DNA from: Lamellibrachia columna
Lineage: Eukaryota > Annelida > Polychaeta > Sabellida > Siboglinidae
DNA: 64,000 nt
Assembly (NCBI GenBank): GCA_963662155.1
Contig: OY759269.1
Coordinates: forward strand, 21,615,754 to 21,679,753
Direction of reading: 5' to 3'
The translations under genes and the position numbers were made by a program. The stretch's first letter is position 1; each line of letters begins with the position of its first letter. This document shows, one piece after another, positions 1 to 28,885 of this stretch. The notes below the pieces were generated by a model. It worked only from the letters and a program-made list of their open reading frames with translations, did not search any database and had not been told where the DNA came from.

Positions 1-389
1 TTAGTAAGAAAAACACGCCCGAAAGCCAAAACCGTGCATCCGGCGAATCAGTCTTAGCCAACCGCTTGCTGGCGGAGCGACCGACCGGTTGTACGGCCTA
101 CGGCAGCCGAGGTGCTGGGCTTCGTTACGTATCGTTCCCAAGCATGAAACATTGAGTGTTTGTTGATGTTTATGTCAAGTCAACCAACTGAGCGAAGAAA
201 TACGCGTTTGGCGGGCAGTGGCCGTGCAGCGCGCGGCTCGTAAAGTCGGCTTGATGTACGGACAGGCCAGTAATTAGCCCGGCATGTGCAGTCAACATGC
301 TCGGGAAACTTTGGTGGCCTGTCGAACAGACGCCGCCGATGAAGCAGAACTCTACCCATCAAGGTGGAGGGGGGACGGATGGACGGACG
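1..389. other. Unassigned sequence, no gene seen
   Basis: Moderately GC-rich sequence leading into a microsatellite. The short open frames here show no recognisable domain and no splice context. Confidence 0.5.
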
Positions 390-521
390 GACACACGCAC
401 ACGCACACGCACACGCACACGCACACGCACACGCACACGCACACGCACACGCACACGCACACGCACACGCACACGCACACGCACACGCACACGCACACGC
501 ACACGCACACGCACACGCACG
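390..521. repeat. CACACG hexamer microsatellite
   Basis: About 21 near-perfect copies of CACACG. All frames stay open across it (His-Thr or Arg-Thr dipeptides), which follows from the repeat and does not indicate coding. Confidence 0.95.
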
Positions 522-1107
522 AACATGTATGTCATTAAATAGTTACCAGCTGTAACAAAAAGGCCTGCAGCAATAGTTCGTATAGTAGCAAATTAACGCC
601 TGTCATGTTTACATTTACTCGCAATTTGACGATGTTGTATAACAACTACGAGCAGATGTCAACTGCGCAAAATATATGCTCACAAATAGCCCGGATCTGA
701 AATCGCGAAACATTTGGTAATCTTCAAAGTATGATGGACTTAAACATGGACATACGTATCTCATTGAATCAAACAATTATATGCGAATGGTCTATAATAC
801 GTTGATTTAATACACTGTGATTGTAGAATAGGGTGGGGCAATACGCCTACTTTTTTCGGGAAATCGACTCATGGGAAAACCTTTTAGATATATATCTCTG
901 ATATATTGGATGTATCACCTAGTTTATTATCTTAGCTGAATTTCTTGTATTGACATTTTCGATGTTCAATATCACAGAAAAAAGTTAGCCATTTTAGCAG
1001 GGGTTCTGAAAATGGACGTTTTGCGCCAGGGGTGGGGCAAAACGCCCGCCCCTGGACGTTTGTATTAATCAGCCTCATTGAAGTTATTAGTTTACTTATT
1101 TCGCATC
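522..1107. other. Unassigned AT-rich stretch
   Basis: No gene seen. The motif GGGTGGGGCAA occurs near 831 and GGGGTGGGGCAAAACGCC near 1029, and related GC-rich words recur near 2210 and 2560. These may be remnants of one MITE interrupted by the 33-bp minisatellite, but no clean inverted termini were found. Confidence 0.4.
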
Positions 1108-1996
1108 ACCAAAGTGATGGTATTATTGGTACACTTCATTACCAAAGTGATGGTATTATTGGTACACTTCATTACCAAAGTGATGGTATTATTGGTACAC
1201 TTCATTACCAAAGTGATGGTATTATTGGGACACTTCATTACCAAAGTGATGGTATTATTGGTACACTTCATTACCAAAGTGATGGTATTATTGGGACACT
1301 TCATTACCAAAGTGATGGTATTATTGGTACACTTCATTACCAAAGTGATGGTATTATTGGTACACTTCATTACCAAAGTGATGGTATTATTGGTACACTT
1401 CATTACCAAAGTGATGGTATTATTGGTACACTTCATTACCAAAGTGATGGTATTATTGGGACACTTCATTACCAAAGTGATGGTATTATTGGTACACTTC
1501 ATTACCAAAGTGATGGTATTATTGGGACACTTCATTACCAAAGTGATGGTATTATTGGTACACTTCATTACCAAAGTGATGGTATTATTGGTACACTTCA
1601 TTACCAAAGTGATGGTATTATTGGGACACTTCATTACCAAAGTGATGGTATTATTGGTACACTTCATTACCAAAGTGATGGTATTATTGGGACACTTCAT
1701 TACCAAAGTGATGGTATTATTGGTACACTTCATTACCAAAGTGATGGTATTATTGGGACACTTCATTACCAAAGTTATGTTATTATTGGTACACTTCATT
1801 ACCAAAGTTATGGTATTATTGGGACACTTCATTACCAAAGTGATGGTATTATTGGGACACTTCATTACCAAAGTGATGGTATTATTGGTACACTTCATTA
1901 CCAAAGCGATGGTATTATTGGGACACTTCATTACCAAAGTGATGGTATTATTGGTACACTTCATTACTAAAGTGATGGTATTATTGGTACACTTCA
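1108..1996. repeat. 33-bp minisatellite, about 27 copies
   Basis: Tandem units start ACCAAAGTGATGG and end ACTTCATT. The main variation is GGTACAC versus GGGACAC in the middle of the unit, and the two forms are interspersed. Because 33 is a multiple of three and the unit lacks stops in several frames, long ORFs appear on both strands (for example an 11-residue repeat HYQSDGIIGTL). No splice sites or non-repeat coding flanks support translation. Confidence 0.95.
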
Positions 1997-3901
1997 GTAG
2001 AGCGAAACATTGCTGCACATCATAGTAATATTTGTTATTATAATTTTATTAAGAACCGTGACTGAAATTTTAATTAATTAGCTCCTTTTATCTGAAATTC
2101 AACAAATGCGTTATATTGTATATGTGTATTATGCACTGGCAGAGTTTATCAACTCGTCTACTCATATTCAGGCTCGCATCTATGACATATATAGTACGTC
2201 CCAATCTGTGCGTTTTGCCCCCACTAATGTTGGCCTTTTTGCCCTACAAGTTCGATATTAAAATTTCACCATTTGTATATTACTGGCTTTTATCATTCGC
2301 ATCTGCAACATTCACAACATTAATGATTACACATTTGTCTACTGCTTACACTCAACGCGTTGCTCAGTTTCTTATAGTTACTGCCCATAAAAACTACTTT
2401 TATGGTGACCATTTTTATGATTTATAGAATCAATAGTTTGACGTAAAAATATATTTTTCTGCCACCGTATTCTAACCAAATGTGAAGAACTGTATGTGGC
2501 TTCATTTGGCGATCTTGAAATTCTTATTTTCTCGCTGTGAAACTAGTTAGAGGATGGGCTTTATGCCCCAAAACTTGCGTTATACCCAGTGCTGCTCTAA
2601 CACATTTAAACCATGTAAAAGCCATAAACTGTGGACTTTGATACTAAATATTTTATGTTGTCTCCAGGGTTTCATTCGATACAGTTGCTGGCAATATGAC
2701 ACCGTGCACTCAAAATGACAGTTGCATAACTTGTACCGCGACGGTTCCAAAGTGCGCCACATTGTAACGACAAGTCTCCGTTGACTGTCTAAAATTAAAC
2801 GCGGCCCGCGGGTCTTGTCTCGTTGTTTACGCTGTTAATCGTGAAAACTGCCATAATTTCATGCAGATAACTCCAGCGATCGGTGAATGTTTAACTGATG
2901 TCTATACTCGCTCGTTCTAGTGACACTAACGACTTTCCCCGGACCGCGTAGTCCCATGGTTTTGCGGAGATTTCCCAGGAGTCGACACTAGTTATTATTA
3001 AAACAAAAGCACCAGTGTTAAAAAGCCAATCAACGATCGGGTATCAGGAATATCAGATTAGCCAGTGTTTTATAACGAGATGTGTCAATTTCCCAAATTA
3101 CACACGCAGGAATTTATTTGCGATTAATATTCTGCGGCTGTGCGTTCTGAAGTAAATGATGACTTTTCCGAGCCAAAATAGCATCATGATGGCAACAAGT
3201 GGAATAATTCATTGTACCCCCCCCCCCGATTTATGCAATGTTCAGTTATTTAAATATCATGGGTACTGCAATTCGGTTTGTATTCGACAGCAGGTCGCTT
3301 ACGTCTATAAATATCAATCAGCTGAGCAGCATTGCAACTCTGTGTCTGGAATTGCATTGCACAACAAAAACAACGAACCATTTCCGCAACTTTTACGACA
3401 ATCAACGGCGGCGTTCTGTCAGTGACTAACTCTGTCCATCTTATCATTAACGTCGACGTAAAACACAGAACGCCATCTTCTCTAGACACGCTTATGGCTC
3501 ATTAAGGTAATTACACAAGTATTTACCCAGCAAGCTTCAGTTCACTACACGAGAGAAGTCTTCACGACTGCATCTGTCTAAGGCATAAATCACCCATTTG
3601 CCAAATGTCAGGGCTATTACGCTAACACGTCCTTGTGTATCGAACAGGATGTACACTGGATGGGCTCCATAATGCTGTTTGCATCTCACTGTGTTAAAAG
3701 GTAGCTAACGATGCATCTCTGTTTGTTTAAACAATCGTCAAACGCAGCACGCTCGCAGCTGGTGTCGTTATATACGAAGCAGATGGTACTTAGCCGCACA
3801 GTGTCTGTGTCGAGATCGGAGTTAGTTGAAACAGTTTTAATAAAACAGAAATATTTTGAAACTCGTTTTATTTATCGCAACAAACTACATGCATGTGTTA
3901 G
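1997..3901. other. Gene-free stretch
   Basis: AT-rich sequence with scattered short ORFs of no recognisable family. Fragments rich in GCCCC and GGGGC near 2210 and 2560 echo the words before the minisatellite. A poly-C run lies near 3220. Confidence 0.4.
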
Positions 3902-4829
3902 TGTAGGGGAAGGCAGTGTTAGATGAGCCACTCATGTTTCCCGGGAAACTACAGCAGCGACAGTTACATGGTACCATCCAGTGATTGAACATGTTATTAG
4001 AACACGATTGTTGTATAATAGGTGACATTTGTCACAATGGCCAGAACATGTGAGCTAAAAGTATTTTTTTTGTTTTTCGAAACTTTTGGTAATTGTGATT
4101 TATGTCTGCTGGTGTGTAGACTATCAACGCACGTGACCAGACTTTATTGTTTGTGCACTTACAAATGGTTTAACTAAGCACAGAGAAGAAGATTATTTAC
4201 ATCACTTCGCGCATTAATGAGAAAGTTAATTAAGTACGCTTAATTGTCGAAACGGGGTAAGTTGAGCCACCCAAGACCTAAGTGAGGGTTAGTTAGAGCA
4301 GTGGTTAAAGAACGAAGACAAGTGTTATTTACCCCAAAATACATCAACGAATTAATTTTTCCTAGGAAATTGGGACATCGGATAGCTACAAGGCAACATA
4401 TTAGCAGTTTGTTACACGGGCTGCGATTGGCCTGTAAGTCTATTTTAATTAAGTATGTTGACTTATTAAATAAGCACGTAGACTTGTCAGAGACGTGTTG
4501 GTCCCATTGGTTAGATGTGTTGGCTGAGTTGTTATAAATGTTTTGTACAAGGCCTATGCAAATTATGCAAATAAAGCATTTACGCAACTTACACTACACT
4601 GTGGCTCAACATACCCCATACCAAGTGTTAGTTGAGCCAACTTAAAAACCCTATTTGAATAGGCTATATATAATTATCTATGCATGCTAGATATATTATC
4701 TTTATAGAAAACGATCTACTAATAATCATAGTTTATGTGAGTTATAACTTTTTTGACTTATGAATATGATTGAGTCCTAGACTTCAAAAAGAATGAAAAA
4801 TGGCTCAACTAACACTGCCTTCCCCTACA
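3902..4829. mobile_element. MITE with about 28-bp terminal inverted repeats
   Basis: The left end TGTAGGGGAAGGCAGTG and the right end CACTGCCTTCCCCTACA are inverted copies over about 28 bp with one mismatch (ATGAGCC versus TTGAGCC). The outermost TA can be read as a TA target duplication, as in Tc1/mariner/pogo elements. Internal AAGTTGAGCC words near 4260 and GGCTCAACATACCCC near 4601 are further inverted pairs. No transposase frame is present, so this is a non-autonomous element. The superfamily is inferred from the TA flank only. Confidence 0.75.
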
Positions 4830-4971
4830 TATATCTGCCAAATACAAAGCTACTAAACGAATTTGCATGTTTGAGCATATCCGAGATATGACGACTTTAA
4901 TGAACAGTGATCACCTCTCGCCTGTTTCAACTAACCCCGAATAGGTGATTAGTTAAAACAGGAAAAGGAGT

Positions 4972-5043
4972 TATAGCTGACACATTATAGCTGACACATT
5001 ATAGCTGTCACATTATAGCTGACACATTATAGTTGACACATTT
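4972..5043. repeat. 14-bp tandem repeat, 5 copies
   Basis: Units of the form TAGCTGACACATTA, with one TGTCAC and one TTGACA variant. Confidence 0.9.
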
Positions 5044-5853
5044 CCATCATATCACTGAAGTACTCCAGTTGTGTCGATCTATACAATTATGTTTTATCAA
5101 CATATCGTTTGATAAATATCACTTCGCCAATACATGTTAAACTCGGTCCTGGAGTTAAAGAACTTGGACAAAAACATTGCCAACACAGTCATCAACGCAG
5201 TGGTCCAGTTGCTATAACAGAATATTCAGGATGAGATTTATTGAGAAATGTGTAAGATTGCAAATACAAAAACTGGTCTAAAGAGGTAAAGATTACGATA
5301 GGGCTGTAAAGGCCACCGGCCACACGAGCTGGCATTCTGACGGACGCAACCCGTCCGAATGCAATAGTACTGGCCATTTGCCGCCGGGCCGGTGTTAGCT
5401 TGCAGCCTTCACTGCCCCGGTCTCCCCTATACGCGAACGGAGAAGCCGGACGCCGCAGTCAGCTCCCGTTGAAATCTCCAGACACACATGTCGGAGATAC
5501 TAAACTCGGCTGCTCGGGCAGACAGCTCCGTGGCAGTCAGCTAAGTCGATAGACGGCGTTGAGCGTCGCCTTGTTCCGTACACAAGGTCATATCTCGCTG
5601 TTGATGCTGCATGCCGTGATGTGATTAGCGCAGTGGGCTCCAGCCAGGATAGATATAACAACGCCAACAACGAGGTTCGGCGAAGGTAGCTGCAGAGATA
5701 CGCGATCAACGAGGCTGGGCTGATGTACTTGGAATCATTACGTCTAGGATAGTGTAACGAAGCCGCCCGACTTGTTCGTCAAGTTCTGTAGCCGCGGGAT
5801 CGAGCGGCGGAATTCGGCGGCGTTGCAGCAACGATGAACTACGACCGGTCGTC
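5044..5853 (+). other. Upstream region of the LHFPL gene
   Basis: The sequence becomes GC-rich from about 5,330 to the start codon, consistent with a promoter and 5' UTR. No TATA box or other defined promoter element is recognised. The antisense ORFs here (5192-5377, 5500-5709 and 5706-5969) are treated as shadows. Confidence 0.4.
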
Positions 5854-24096
<18,243 letters not shown>

Positions 24097-24984
24097 AAAT
24101 CGCAGTTTGAAATATCGCACATATTCCGGAACATACATGGATATATGTGGCCGTGCGACGTTGTTATCCAATGAGAAAGAATACTCACACAGTGAAGTCA
24201 TGTGTACATACTACAATGAATTGACAGATTCGTTCGTGCGTGACCAATTTGACCGATTGCGTTTCCGTGTGGAATATGATGAACTATGCTTCCAGAGACG
24301 TTGAATTGTATATAGACGCACGACCATCTTGATCGTAGAGGTCGTCCAGAATTGTTTAAGACAAGTAGACTTGGCTTGAAATTATATGTAAACTCTGTGG
24401 AGATTTTGCTACAATGCTTAGTACACGAGAGCGGGAAGAAGACACCAAATGATGGGGTTGTTGCGTCACAGGGGTGAATCGTTTGAATGGAGGGGGGGAG
24501 AGGGCGGAAATCCCCGGCTGAATACGTCCACTCAAAACCCCGATGACAGGCCTGGTATGTGTGCTACTTATCAAACGTATTTTTGTAGGCAGGCTATTAT
24601 GTAAATAATAAATATAAATGTAATAATGCACTGCGTTTTCTTTCGGGCAATTATTTGCAATTATTTGCTGGTGACATTTCGCGAGACCCAGTGGAATGCG
24701 ACACCGCGTGTTAGCATCACAGGAAACAGGACACACGTCGTGACAAACCACATTTATGATGATCGCCAGATCACTGCAGTTCTATTGCCAGCACACGTAT
24801 GTGTATGCGTGACCACGTCGCCGGCAAAAACAAGTAAAGGGCAACATGGTTTCCCACAGTATTTGACACGCAGTTACTTAGTGCTAGATCAAAAAATATG
24901 CACCTGTTCGTAAATTCAGAGTGTATCAGTATCTTCTGCCCTTGGTCCCTTGCGGGGGGTGGGGGCGGGGTGGGGTGGGGGACA
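24097..24984. other. 3' flank of the LHFPL gene
   Basis: Possible 3' UTR with AATAAA at 24607. A G-rich stretch occurs at 24487-24505 and another at 24953-24982. No other feature. Confidence 0.4.
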
Positions 24985-25135
24985 TCACTTAGTCTGTTCC
25001 CCCCTCGGTGAGTCGTCTCCATCCATCGCGATCTCCTGCCATTTTCTCCCACACTTGGTTGTTCACCTCTTCCCTTTCGAGATCTCTCTTAACGCTGTCC
25101 CTCCATCTCAATTCTGCCTCTTCTCCTTCTATTGC
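24985..25135 (-). mobile_element. LINE 3' coding relic, minus strand
   Basis: The minus strand reads AELRWRDSVKRDLEREEVNN, then VWEKMAGDRDGWRRLTE, the characteristic tryptophan-bearing C-terminus of non-LTR retrotransposon ORFs. It is related in pattern to the relic at 15.2 kb. Confidence 0.65.
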
Positions 25136-25551
25136 TGCATCAGTATCAGACTAAAATTATTATTTTTCATATGACTGGAAGTATTACAGTGATATATCTC
25201 TGTAACTGTAGATGTTGACTATGTGTAATTCCATAAAGTCGGGGGTATGCATGATACGATATTTGTTGGTAAATGCTAACGCCATAGCACCCATCCTTTT
25301 AGCACCAGGAAACCTATGCTCTTAGCGCCAGGACACCAGTCCTCCTCTTCTTCTTTTTCTTCTCTCTCCGCATTGGTTGAGGCGGAATTCGGACAAAGTT
25401 ATTATCCACGTTTGCAGGGGTGGATCTAACATGGTGATAGCAATGTCGCCACAGGTTAATGCGGATCTTGTATCAGCTAATGAACCACTTGTTGTAGTTT
25501 TTGTACTATGGTTTCTGTCGCCTGTATCTGAGGAAGATATAACTGTCCGTG
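25136..25551. other. Intergenic sequence, nothing recognised
   Basis: A GGGGTGGATCTAAC word at 25418 resembles a MITE end. No coding signal. Confidence 0.35.
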
Positions 25552-25930
25552 CATACATATGAGATGCATTCGAGATGTGGTGTCTAAGAAGAATACAACT
25601 CATGAGCTGGACTTAACATGTCACGAACATAGAAGTTTTAAACCGGGCCGGGAATAAAAAGCAAGTCTTCAACAAAATGCGGAAACACAAACTAACATTT
25701 TTGGGCACAACTCAAGACAGGAAAAAATACAACGGGGCATATTGGAGGGAATTGTGGAAAGTAAAAGAGGCGGGGAATAGCTGCATGGACAGACAATATC
25801 ATGGTGTGGATGCGAAAAAATTTAATATGAAGATCTGATAAGAACAGTACAGTGCTGCCACCAGTTGGACCCACGACACCCGACCTTCCACGAGAGGAGA
25901 TGGCATCACGTGATGATGAGACACACGAAT
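25552..25930 (+). mobile_element. LINE C-terminal relic (endonuclease/RT type), plus strand
   Basis: Frames with stops and shifts give DAFEMWCLRRIQLMSW, HVTNIEVLNRAG, KMRKHKLTFLG, YWRELWKVK and KKFNM, the well-known C-terminal pattern of the endonuclease-reverse transcriptase family often mislabelled craniofacial development protein 2-like. Only the last roughly 120 codons remain and they are inactive. Confidence 0.75.
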
Positions 25931-26045
25931 ACAAATGAGAACCAATGTAGTTGAAAGTTGCAATTTAAAAATATTATTATCTAAATTTTAATAATCTATT
26001 TTCTTGGAAGAGATTTTTACAGAAGTAAATCATCCATTTTGTTGG

Positions 26046-26122
26046 CGGTCGAGATAGCAGTTCGATATATTGATCGAGATAACAGTTCGATGTGTTGATC
26101 GAGATAGCAGTTCGATATGTTG
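26046..26122. repeat. 25-bp tandem repeat, 3 copies
   Basis: Units GATCGAGATAGCAGTTCGATATGTT with few substitutions. Confidence 0.8.
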
Positions 26123-26743
26123 ATCTATTAAATTGAAGTGCGTCTGTTCCTGACATCAAGTTACGTTCGACGTCGAAGTCGGTAGACATGTTTCTTATAA
26201 CATATTTTAAGAGGAGTTGTATATATACTTGGTGCAAAGCGCTTGATGGATACGATCAAGATTTAACACGATTTTACAAGATTGCCACCAAACCCGCAAT
26301 GTTCATTTATACATATAGCACGCCCCTATCATATATAGCCTATATGTGAATGTTAATTCACATTGCTGGCATTAACAAAATCATTAGGTACGGGGCATAT
26401 GGGCTTCATCTGGTATATTCATTTAGTGTATGCAGTAGCATGTTATTAGTATGGGAGGGGGCGGCACTGGGCCGTTCCATTGGGCTTTGGGACTTGAAGT
26501 TTTCGTGAAGAATGTTGCTATTTCACGACTACATGGTAGAGAAACAAAATAAAGGAGTATTAACGGGCGACCAGGAGTGGACCACTTCCGAAATCCTGAA
26601 TACGCCACTGATCTTACGCGAACATTCATACCAATTACCTCGCGCCTAAATACAATCAACACAAGAGAGAAGTCAACTCCTTCTTTTGTGCCTTGGTTCA
26701 GCGCCCACCCCAAAGTGGAAACAGACAGTTAGTAAGCCAAGGA
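26123..26743. other. Intergenic sequence with a MITE remnant
   Basis: GAATACGCCACTG at 26600-26612 is the right terminus of the MITE type that is complete at 26744-26850. A left partner CAGTAGCATG near 26431 is possible, but no target duplication supports it. Confidence 0.4.
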
Positions 26744-26850
26744 CAGCGGCATATCGAGGATCTCGCAAGGGAGGCAAGCCTAGCCAACCATGCTACCATG
26801 AAGACATTTAAGCCAAAGGGGCCATGGCCGACCCCCTAAATACGCCACTG
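26744..26850. mobile_element. 107-bp hAT-type MITE with exact 8-bp target duplication
   Basis: Ends CAGCGGCATATCGAGG and CCCCCTAAATACGCCACTG are imperfect inverted repeats. Both sides carry GCCAAGGA (26736-26743 and 26851-26858). It is the same type as 60421-60568. Confidence 0.85.
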
Positions 26851-26858
26851 GCCAAGGA

Positions 26859-27164
26859 AGATGTCAACGTAGGAAAAAGGCATGTTGCTAGTTTTATGGC
26901 GATTAAAAGATCGTCACGGTAACTATTATGAAACAGAAACAAAGTCGTAAGCAAGTTTATATCTCCAGTTTGTTGTAGAACAGTTTATATGTTCTCTGCT
27001 AGACACAAATATCTACAATGTGGACGGAGTCCCAATCCATAATCGTCCATCACTGCAAATATAAGAAAAACATATAAAGGTTATGCCATTATATTAGCCT
27101 CGAACATGGACAACTAGTCACTGTCGAAATCTTTATGAATTTACATACTTACTTATTTTACTTA
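26859..27164. other. Intergenic sequence, nothing recognised
   Basis: AT-rich with no coding or repeat signal. Confidence 0.35.
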
Positions 27165-28103
27165 GGTTCTTCCTGACCGTAGGCGGTGGCCTCTGTGGTC
27201 AGATTTTCAACTTTCCCTTGAATTGCTCTACGACTTCCTGGCAAGGCGGCTTTGTTGTTGACATTCTTCAGTACTCTAATATCTATCTAGACGGTTTTTA
27301 AGCGAGTTGACACTTGGGGCAGTTACAACTACTTCCGGTAAATCATTCCATAATCTCTAAGTGCGAAGCTTTCTTTTCTAACGTTTACGTGAGCACTTTC
27401 TAGAAACATTTTCAAACTATGACCCCTTGTTCTTTCCTTTGTATCACTGTCTTTGTGCAGCTTGACAGTGTTAGACACACCACTGTCATACTTGAAGGAG
27501 TTTATTTATATAGTTTTTGATTTAAAGTTGTGAAAGACCTTCTTAATAACCGCCATGATACTGTTTGCTTTGTTTATTGTTTTGGTTGATGTGTTTATCA
27601 TCAAATTCTAGCTTTGAATCAATAATAACCCCAATGTCTTTTCTTCTTCTATTTTTCCTAACTCATGGGCAATATTATCTACGTTCACATTATAAGCGCA
27701 CTCTTGCTCTACTGTTTTCCCTAAGTGCATCAATTTGCATTTGTCTGGGTGAAATCCGAAACTTTACTCTTCGGAAGATCATTTATATATAAAACCAATA
27801 GGATCGGTCCTCAGACACTATCCTGCGGAATTCCACTTGTAACATTTGCTCACTCAGAGTCTGTACCATGTACACCGACCTGTTGTACACGGTCAGACAA
27901 GAACGCCTGTGTCCATCTTAGTCTATGCCTTGTGATTTAGGTTTGCCTATCAATCTTTTATGAGGGACGGTATCGAACGCTTTCACGAAGTCTAGATACA
28001 CTACGTCTATAGATTCTCTTCTATCTAAAGCTTTTACATTTAATATTTGGAATACCGTAGAACGAACTGTTGCACAGTAAATTTGCACAGTAAATAGTTC
28101 CAT
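27165..28103 (-). mobile_element. CR1-like LINE, decayed, minus strand
   Basis: Read on the minus strand from 28103: SIDVVYLDFVKAFDTVPHKR (first catalytic Asp), WTQAFLSDRVQQV, TSGIPQDSV.GPILLVLYIN (normally GVPQGSVLGP), a segment corresponding to the ADD box that is no longer readable, then KERTRGHSLKMFLESAHVNV and a C-terminal FALRDY..WN-like segment near 27340. Multiple stops. It belongs to the same broad clade as the LINE at 61.8-64 kb but is far more diverged. Confidence 0.8.
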
Positions 28104-28604
28104 AAGGTATGTCTCTTCTTAATTGTCTTTACTGGCTTCTTGTTTAGGGGTACTTTCCTATATGTCTGTTAAATGGAATAACAACAAGCACTAGCTAAAA
28201 TGCTTTTCCGGTGTGTACACAAAGTTTAATATTGTATGTACTACATGCCAAAATAAAAAAATTAGGAAAAAATAATTTATAGGTAAAATTAGATGTTTAA
28301 TGCATCTAACTCACAAAGCGCGCGTAAAAATTCGAAGTTAATGAGATGAGCAATCACGTGGTTTTGTGATGTCAATGATGATATGGGTTTACACTCAGTC
28401 AGTGATTTCTATGCAATGCTTCAGTTTCACTCGCGTTACTGTAGCGAGTGATGGCGATGTAAATTTTCCAGAATAAAACGTATAATGTAACGATTTCGAA
28501 CCGCTAGCGGCTAGTGATGCCGCAGAATCATCTTCGAATTCGGCTCTTTCGACGCAGCTAAGCGACGCCAGTAGGTTTTTGGCTTGGAATTTATTTACTT
28601 TCTG
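28104..28604. other. Unassigned sequence with a minus-strand open frame
   Basis: A 77-aa minus-strand frame (28395-28628, starting MWSFSWFGQKVNKFQAKNLL) has balanced composition, but no domain is recognised and no splice partner was found. It could be a first exon. Confidence is too low for a gene call. Confidence 0.25.
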
Positions 28605-28885
28605 ACCGAACCATGAAAACGACCACATAGAACTGCCAAGCGTCTCGTCATATGTCTACCATACGCATACACGTGTGAAGTGGTCAAACATTACTCTTAC
28701 TTCCAAATAAAAATAAACGAAACATTTTCAACTCCTATGCCTAGCTTCATGCTTAGAAGATATAGCTAGCTTTTGTTTTAGTAATTTTTTTATCATAACA
28801 TGGAAATAAGAATAATGTTTGACCACGTGACATGTATGGTAAATATATGAGTTTGGCGGCTCCAGGTGGTCGTTTTCATGGTTAT
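28605..28885. mobile_element. Foldback (long inverted repeat) element
   Basis: The left arm ACCATGAAAACGACCAC..GTGGTCAAACATTACTCTTA (28608-28705) is inverted in the right arm as AAGAATAATGTTTGACCAC..GTGGTCGTTTTCATGGT (28808-28882). The arms are about 90 bp around a loop of about 100 bp. No ORF. It is likely a MITE able to form a hairpin. Confidence 0.72.

Noticed and set aside
1032..2025. Long ORFs of 308-315 aa on both strands over the 33-bp array
   Set aside because: They are open only because the period is a multiple of three and the unit lacks stops. There are no non-repeat coding flanks or splice sites.
26431..26612. Complete MITE ending GAATACGCCACTG
   Set aside because: Only the right end is convincing. 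The candidate left end lacks a matching target duplication.
28395..28628. 77-aa minus-strand ORF as a gene
   Set aside because: Coding-like composition but no domain, partner exon or clear promoter, so it is left as unassigned.
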